Notes under the pieces: generated by a model | What the model was told of the DNA's origin: nothing | Seen by the model: only the letters and a program-made list of their open reading frames with translations | The model's database searches: none | From: Cryptomeria japonica | Lineage: Eukaryota > Streptophyta > Pinopsida > Cupressales > Cupressaceae | Length of the DNA stretch: 64,000 nt | NCBI RefSeq assembly: GCF_030272615.1 | Contig: NC_081415.1 | Coordinates: 512,953,034 to 513,017,033, forward strand | Reading direction: 5' to 3' | In this document: positions 57,800 through 64,000 of the stretch, piece after piece | Layout: each line of letters starts with the position of its first letter | Position numbering within the stretch: the stretch's first letter is position 1 | Translations under genes and position numbers: made by a program

Positions 57800-58150
57800 C
57801 ATTAATGTGAGATGAATGGCCAATACATTGGGCATCCTTTCTTGTTAGTTCACACAATTGTATCAGGAAAGTTTCCCTTCCTGTCCACCACCATATGTTC
57901 ACATAATCCACACCAATGTTTGCCAGGTGGTCACTGACATTTTACCTTCCCGATAAATGTGGGAAATTTTAAATTCATTCAATTTTGTAATCATGATGTG
58001 ACACCCCTAAATTAAGTGGTTGATAGTCCAGTTGGGCTTGGAATGTTTTCTCACACATCTGATGAGTGAATTGCTCTGAAGCCACACTTTTTTTAACCCT
58101 TCTCTGATAGCCATGTGTAACCCAATGTAAGAAACTTATGACTTGGCAAA
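57800..58150 (-). pseudogene. RNase H (RVT_3-type) fragment
   Basis: The minus strand reads IREGLKKVWLQSNSLIRCV, KPNWTINHLI, a stop, then MITKLNEFKISHIYREGKMS. This is the second half of the plant RNase H-like domain found at the end of LINE polyproteins (S/D-x-x-L-I... then F-x-I-x-H-I-x-R-E-x-N). The catalytic Asp usual after the L-x-S/D segment is Asn here. No LINE reverse transcriptase is seen upstream. Confidence 0.7.
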
Positions 58151-58859
58151 GTGGTTTGTCTAGGTGCCCAGTGGGAGTGCCACCACATAAACAAGCCTAC
58201 CATAATGGTAGCGAGAAACTCCCTCACAACCAATTGGCCTAGGCTCACTAATGTTGCTACATATGCAATAGTCTAATAAAAAACTAATAATCCAACATAC
58301 TAATGAAATTACATAACATAACCAAAATGCATGAACACACACATACACCATTAGGTTAATTTTAAATGCCAAAGTAAGTGTTCCTATGATAATCTTTACA
58401 AAAGATATAATGATACATTCATTAACATGAAGTGTTTGATACCAACATTGATCCACTTAATATTAGTCTGGAATTAAATTGTTTTTATTAAACCACATTG
58501 GATTATATTACATCGAATCACACCAATCCACCTAAGGGAGTGCCCAAATTACAATGATATTGAAATAATTACAATACTATAATAAAAATCATTCCAAAAT
58601 ATATAACATCTACTAACACATCAATTGAACCATTTACATCTTGAAATGAGAGGTACGAGAGAGAAGATACAAGGTCCATCAAACACAAAGAAACATGTCC
58701 ACTGATCCCCAATGGAGGTAGGTAGCAACCTCCCAACCATGTAGAATCCTTAGGTCCACCCCATCATTATCTAGAGACAAACATAAGGCCCCACACAACA
58801 CAAGAAAACAAGTCTAACAATCACAACATCCAAGGAATATAAAAGATACACATGAATAG
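58151..58859. other. Target region left of the long LTR element
   Basis: No gene. With the 58860-62978 element removed, this sequence is continuous with 62984 onward. It carries no recognised coding. Confidence 0.5.
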
Positions 58860-61800
58860 TGTAATGCCCTGCCAGGAAACCCCAAAGGGATAAGCCAAAA
58901 ATACAAGAATACAGTGCAAAATTTTTTATTTTTTTTAAAGTTACAACACGTAAGATGCAACAAGATATCAAAGATTCAGATAACATAGCAGAAGACTTCA
59001 ACTAACACCTAAAGAGTTTCCCAACGAGATTACTTAAATTTCACAATTCACTTAACTCACACAATTAAACCAAAAGCTGAATATCTTAATAATGAGATAA
59101 TTCATAATCAGGATGATTTCTTTCGAAAGATGGAAATATAAATCACAAGCAAAGATTCATCATTAAGATCCATTCATAATTCTCATTCAAGCTTTTCGTT
59201 TAAAATTACAAACCATACATCTAACATTCTAATACACTAGGATTTTATCATAACATAAGAGATCTTTCCAAGCATATTTAAATTCCTTAACAACAACTGA
59301 GTATAATTCACTACTCTAAGTTACATTCTTCCATATTCCAACTTACTGCATTTTAAAAGACGATTACATACATGCATTTACGATAAATCTCATCTAAACC
59401 AATTACTCATTCGATCAACATGGCATTCAAGAAGGAACTGAATATAAGCATTTAAAGTTAATTCCATTTATCTAATTAACCATTCTAACATAAGCTATTC
59501 ATGCATGATAAAGCTGAATAAAGGAAACATAAGAGAATACACCACATAACACCATAATGATCTCGGAGTTCACCCCTAAAGGGCTACATCTCCGGGTCTG
59601 CTCAACTGCAAGACCCCTCTGATAATTGATAAAGTTAAGAATACAAGAGGTTACACTATACAATCCAGCCATCAAGGCGATACATAAACAATATACAACA
59701 ACCGCATCGGTCAATTAATACATAGACGATCCTTTAAAAGAACAGGATCCAGCTGAACATAATCAAAGCTAAAAGAAGAGGTCCATGAGAGCATCCATAA
59801 AACTGAGCCAACACCACCCAAGGTCTAACATGAAACCGACACTCACAAGGGCAGAGCCAAAAGGATGACTCACAAAGGTACTCCTAACAGGACGAAACAA
59901 CAACACACTAGCGAACGTAGGGACAAGTGTCATCACACAACCTGGTATGGTTACCATGGCAAGTCTTCATAGGTCCCGGCCCCATACACTGGGTTACCCT
60001 GGCAACCTAATCCGAACTTCCGGCCCATCCAAGCCTCATGTGGACCCACACATCCTCTCGTGAAGACAAGGAAGGTGGTTTGCCATTTCAGGCCTTCTCA
60101 CAGCATGCCGAATCTATGATAGCATTCGTCCCATGTGTGAGGCACATTATCTTATTAGAGGTTACATTCTAATCTACTTAGGTTATCAATTATTAGACTC
60201 ACTTTCGACGGGTTACCCAGCAGCCTCTTTGGGCGCGGCCCCCAATCGAAAGCCACTTTCCCATACGACACTAGACTATACTTGGACGAACTCAAACCAA
60301 GAAATACACATGGTAAGACGAACAGAGTTCAAGAAGGAGAACAATCATCTGGTCAAACATGACTCAAAGGTGAACACTGACTGATGCTACTCTAACTAGA
60401 GACCCGACCAACAACGGTCAACCACAATCATCATTCGACTCACACACACAAGGAGGATATGATCAAAACGACACTACCACAATACAACAGCCAACTCGAA
60501 ACCAAGGACTGAAACAGGAACACCAAATCATCCATACGACAGGGTCCTACTAAACAAAGCAAAACATGCCATTTCATAATTAAAGGCGAATACAGAAATA
60601 AAACTCGCAAAGGCAACATTCAACAGATACAATCTTTCTCCAAATTGATCTAAACATTAACAGTCGATCAGGTTTTCTACATGATCTATATCAGATTACG
60701 GTTATCTACCTCATCTAGGAATAGTTTGTTCTTGGTTTTCTAACTCTTGACGATTCAAGCATCGCACAGACATATAAAGCCATAAAGAGTTTTTTTTAAA
60801 CCAATTTATATTAATAAAATTCAGACAACCATGAATCAAATAAATAAGATATTTAATCTCCAACAAAACATCATTAAGTAGAATTTACATCGTATTCCAA
60901 CGATTTTCCAATAACATATTATTCTCTATTATTTTTAAACAATACTACATCAAATAGCCATCTTCCCTAATCAGCTAGAAGGTAAGATATCAATTTATTA
61001 GCCAAGATCAATCAGAGAATAATCGACAATATTAAATTACAATATTACAGTTGAAGAACTTAATTAGAAGGGGTGCACAAATCATGAAATGAAATTGAAT
61101 GATTAATTCGCCTATAAACTCCATTATATCATTAATCAAAATCAATTTATCATTTATCCTGAAGATGCAACCTTAATCGTAATTAAGAACTAATTAACAC
61201 TTAATATTAAAATAATATTTAACACATTATAAGCATTTTTTTGAATGGTAAAAAAATACATTAAAAAAAACCAATTTAAAAACTATGTTTTAAACAACAA
61301 AAAAGCGCATTCAATAATAGGAAAAGCGAGGCGGCCGTGCCCTAACCCTAGCCGAGGGAAAGGTGCGGGGGGCACTCGCAGGCGGCGCCCACGGTGGTGC
61401 CCGCAGGTGCCGCGGCGCCCTGCGGCCACCGCGGCCCCTGCGGCCACCGCTGTGAGCCGCAGGTGGCGTAGGACGCAGACCACCACGGACGGGAGCGGAG
61501 GAGAAGGGGGGGAACGTGCGGGGGAAGGGGGGAGGAGCGGGTGGAGCTCCGCTCCCCGCCTCCAAACCCCATCCTCTGGTTTTTTTTTAAAAACCCAAAA
61601 CGCACGATAATAAAAATATAATATTTTTCAAAACTTGAACACACAGGGGTATAAACAAATACGTTTTAAATTTTAATTAGAACACACAGTTCGTAAATAA
61701 ACACAAATGCCCAGTTCGGGTTTTATGACATTTTCGCCCAGCTCGATTTCATAAAAAAAAGAACAACGCACAGGGGCGAAACAAATATATTTTCCTTATT

Positions 61801-62978
61801 TTCAAAACACAGTTCGAGCTTTATAAAACAAAAACGCCCACTACCAGGTTTGATAAAGAATTCCGATTCAATACAAATTCGGTTTCAACAAACTGAGATT
61901 GATATCACATTTCCATTTCAAACAAAACTAAAATTGAGAGATAATTCCTACCTGATCTCACGTTCCTGGCAAGATCTGTTGAGAGTCCAAATCTCCAGCT
62001 CCCAAATCCTTCCTTCTCCATCCAAAATCCTCCAATTCCATCTCCAAAATCTTTCCCAACCAAAATCTCCTCCAAAAATGTCCATCCTTCCATTTTCCCC
62101 AAATTTGGGTTATATGGAAGAGTTGACCCCAAAATTCCATTTTTGGAATTAAAAAATTTTATTTACAAATAATACTCAAAAATTCATTCTTTTCAACTAT
62201 AGCAACAATTTAACTTGCTTTTTAATTCAAAAACGATTTCTTCAATTAATCAAATTTAGCCGATCTAATCTCAAAAACCAACAGAATGCAATTACGTCTA
62301 ATGCGATTAAATACCAAACTTTCTTTTTTTTTCAACAGCATATATAAAATGCATCTAATAATCAAAATCAGTCATTTAATCGAATTTACTTCCAATTAAA
62401 AATGAGCAATCCAATATCGACGAAAATCGCATAACGGAAACCAGATTACTTTAGCCCATTAATCTTCAATGCACAAACGCATATTAATCAAAATAATTAC
62501 TAAGGACTAATTAACCAATTAACCAAACACACCAAGCACGCAAACTGAGAAGGTCAACCAAACAGACGACTCGCAAACCCAAACAAAAAGGGATTACCGA
62601 CGACGACTGGCGATGCTCACTAGAGCACGACTAAGGTCAACTAGGGTCTTACGACCACCTAATCCAACTCTAAGGATTAAAAAGGGGTACACTCAAACCT
62701 GCAATTCCAGGTGAAGACGAACCTCGCATTCAAGCGGCATTGTACTTGAAATATCCTGCAACCAAAGAACATACATGCATACATATATAAAATTTAACGA
62801 AAACGTTAGCTCAATATTGATACCACGAAATAGGTACACTAACAACTTGCATACAACTAGTGTGAAAACCACATCAATAGCTATGCGTAAAATCCAACAT
62901 CTGACTATAACATAATATTACGATAACCTAATCAAGATTAAACCAAGGTTAGAAATAGATTAGGGCAGGGGTACTACA
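58860..62978 (-). mobile_element. Solo-LTR-like element, 4.1 kb, with 5-bp target duplication
   Basis: On the minus strand it begins TGTAGTACCCCTGCCC (at 62978) and ends GGCAGGGCATTACA (at 58860), giving TG...CA with inverted termini over about 13 bp. It is flanked by AATAG on both sides (58855-58859 and 62979-62983), a perfect 5-bp target duplication. No internal second copy of either end, primer-binding site or pol ORF was found inside, so a solo LTR left by recombination between LTRs is the best reading. 4119 bp is very long for an LTR, but long LTRs are known in some Gypsy lineages. A short non-autonomous element with little coding is the alternative. Confidence 0.8.
61315..61570. other. 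GC-rich island inside the long LTR-like element
   Basis: This 250-bp stretch has CCGCGGC/GCGGCC words and is extremely GC-rich, between AT-rich flanks. It gives overlapping low-complexity frames on both strands (Arg/Gly/Pro-rich), which I treat as spurious. It may be a regulatory or CpG-rich part of the LTR. Confidence 0.7.
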
Positions 62979-62983
62979 AATAG

Positions 62984-64000
62984 ACAAGACTCACAACAAG
63001 GTTCCACCAGAGGCTACTAACAACACCACATAGGATAGGGTACTATGATACAACTATGGAGAGTGTCATCATAAGTCATCAACATTATTTTCCCTACAAA
63101 TCTCTCTAGGCCTTAGTGTCCATTTGATAGAACATGTGGAATCAAAAAAATCCCTTCATGAGTACAAGGAAGTTTGATTGTGCTATCTCTATGTCCCCAA
63201 CATGGATAGGCCTTCCCAATCCCATCATTAGCCTAAAATATAATTCAATTCCATGGGTGGGTCACCATAACAATCTCATTTAATGTCTATCTTTCCTTAG
63301 GTTCATTTATTAGACTATCCGTTGTTGAAGAAACTCCCAATGGCATTCCCTGGCAAGCACTTTAGTGTCCCAACACCTAAATGAGAGTCACTCCTCCTAA
63401 CTTGAACCTAGACACCACTAAGCTAGGCTTTAAATTCAAATATTTATAAACATAACATAAATAGATATATCAAATTAATCTTACATAAATCCATAATTAA
63501 GAATTAGGATCATAATTCTTACACAAGGCCTCTCTAGGCCTTATCCTTCAAGATGCATCAATGATTCCACTTCCAAATCTAGTGACAACTATGGTTCTTT
63601 ATATACAATTACAGAGAATATATCAATACATGATTAAATCCAATTAAGGCCATATAAATCCCCATATAGAAACAACAAAGAATAAATCCATCCCAAGCCT
63701 CTGGAAACCATGAAGAAACCTACAGATAAAAAAACTAGGGAAAACAAGACAAAAAACCAAAAACTATACATTTGAGAATTATTGTTGCATATATGAAACT
63801 TATTTCTATGCATATCTTAATTATTTGTACTTTTTTTTTACTATGGTTGCACATATGAAACAGACCTTGTGTTGACAAAAAGGAGGATCTTTAGGCCCCA
63901 AATTGGGCATCGATTTGGACATGGAAGTGAAACAATGAAAAGACTCGTTTGAGGGGTGCCTATTTGCCTTCTGTAAATCCCTTCGACTTGACTCTAATAA
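62984..64000. other. Non-coding sequence to the right edge
   Basis: No gene is supported. Short open frames are absent or featureless. It continues the target sequence of the long LTR-like element. Confidence 0.5.

Noticed and set aside
58160-59001. Cys-rich hydrophobic minus-strand frames
   Set aside because: No family resemblance, no conserved motif, and one spans the edge of the LTR-like element.
59499-59957. Minus-strand frames inside the long LTR-like element
   Set aside because: Short and featureless; no sign of gag or pol.
61245-61644. Arg/Pro/Gly-rich frames on both strands
   Set aside because: Produced by the GC-rich island; no domain and mutually overlapping.

Overview
The window is nuclear DNA from a seed plant with a large, repeat-rich genome. 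A gymnosperm (conifer type) fits best, because there is one intact gene in 64 kb, many layers of old decayed retroelements, and degenerate retroelement ORFs of a kind I associate with conifers. The species cannot be fixed from the sequence. The plant assignment itself is firm: DUF247 genes, a plant Copia element primed by initiator tRNA-Met, an L1-type LINE with a DUF4283 ORF1, and a plant-mobile-domain relic. No bacterial features, operons or CRISPR arrays are present.

Layout. 1-4462: a minus-strand Ty1/Copia retrotransposon running off the left edge, inserted into the coding sequence of a DUF247 pseudogene whose 3' half continues at 4463-5640. 6.3-8.1 kb: a T-rich minus-strand repeat without a credible protein. 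10.1-12.85 kb: a broken hAT-type transposase on the plus strand. 13.4-20.7 kb: a long unknown retroelement ORF (14.7-18.2 kb) bracketed by related direct repeats. 21.2-24.7 kb: three diverged copies of a non-coding block, two of which carry the 3' tail of a DUF247 gene. 26-33 kb: minus-strand retroelement relics, including a second member of the 14.7-18.2 kb ORF family. 36-38.5 kb: a minus-strand plant mobile domain relic with a phased 20-bp minisatellite. 39.4-39.8 kb: an LTR with a primer-binding site. 41.8-47.6 kb: a fairly complete minus-strand L1-type LINE. 48.3-50 kb: the one intact gene, an uninterrupted 542-residue DUF247 membrane protein. 50.75-51.1 kb: a Ty3/Gypsy integrase tail. 51.15-52.66 kb: a second LINE ORF1 relic. 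55.75-58.15 kb: a gag-like ORF and an RNase H relic. 58860-62978: a 4.1-kb solo-LTR-like element bounded by TG...CA and a perfect 5-bp target duplication.

How it fits together. The genic theme is DUF247. One intact gene, one half-gene cut by a Copia element and at least two further 3'-tail relics point to an old local cluster that retroelement insertion has pulled apart and silenced. The rest is transposable-element strata. The best candidates for something undescribed are the unknown retroelement ORF family at 14.7-18.2 and 29.6-32.8 kb, the block array after the DUF247 relics, and the very long solo-LTR-like element.
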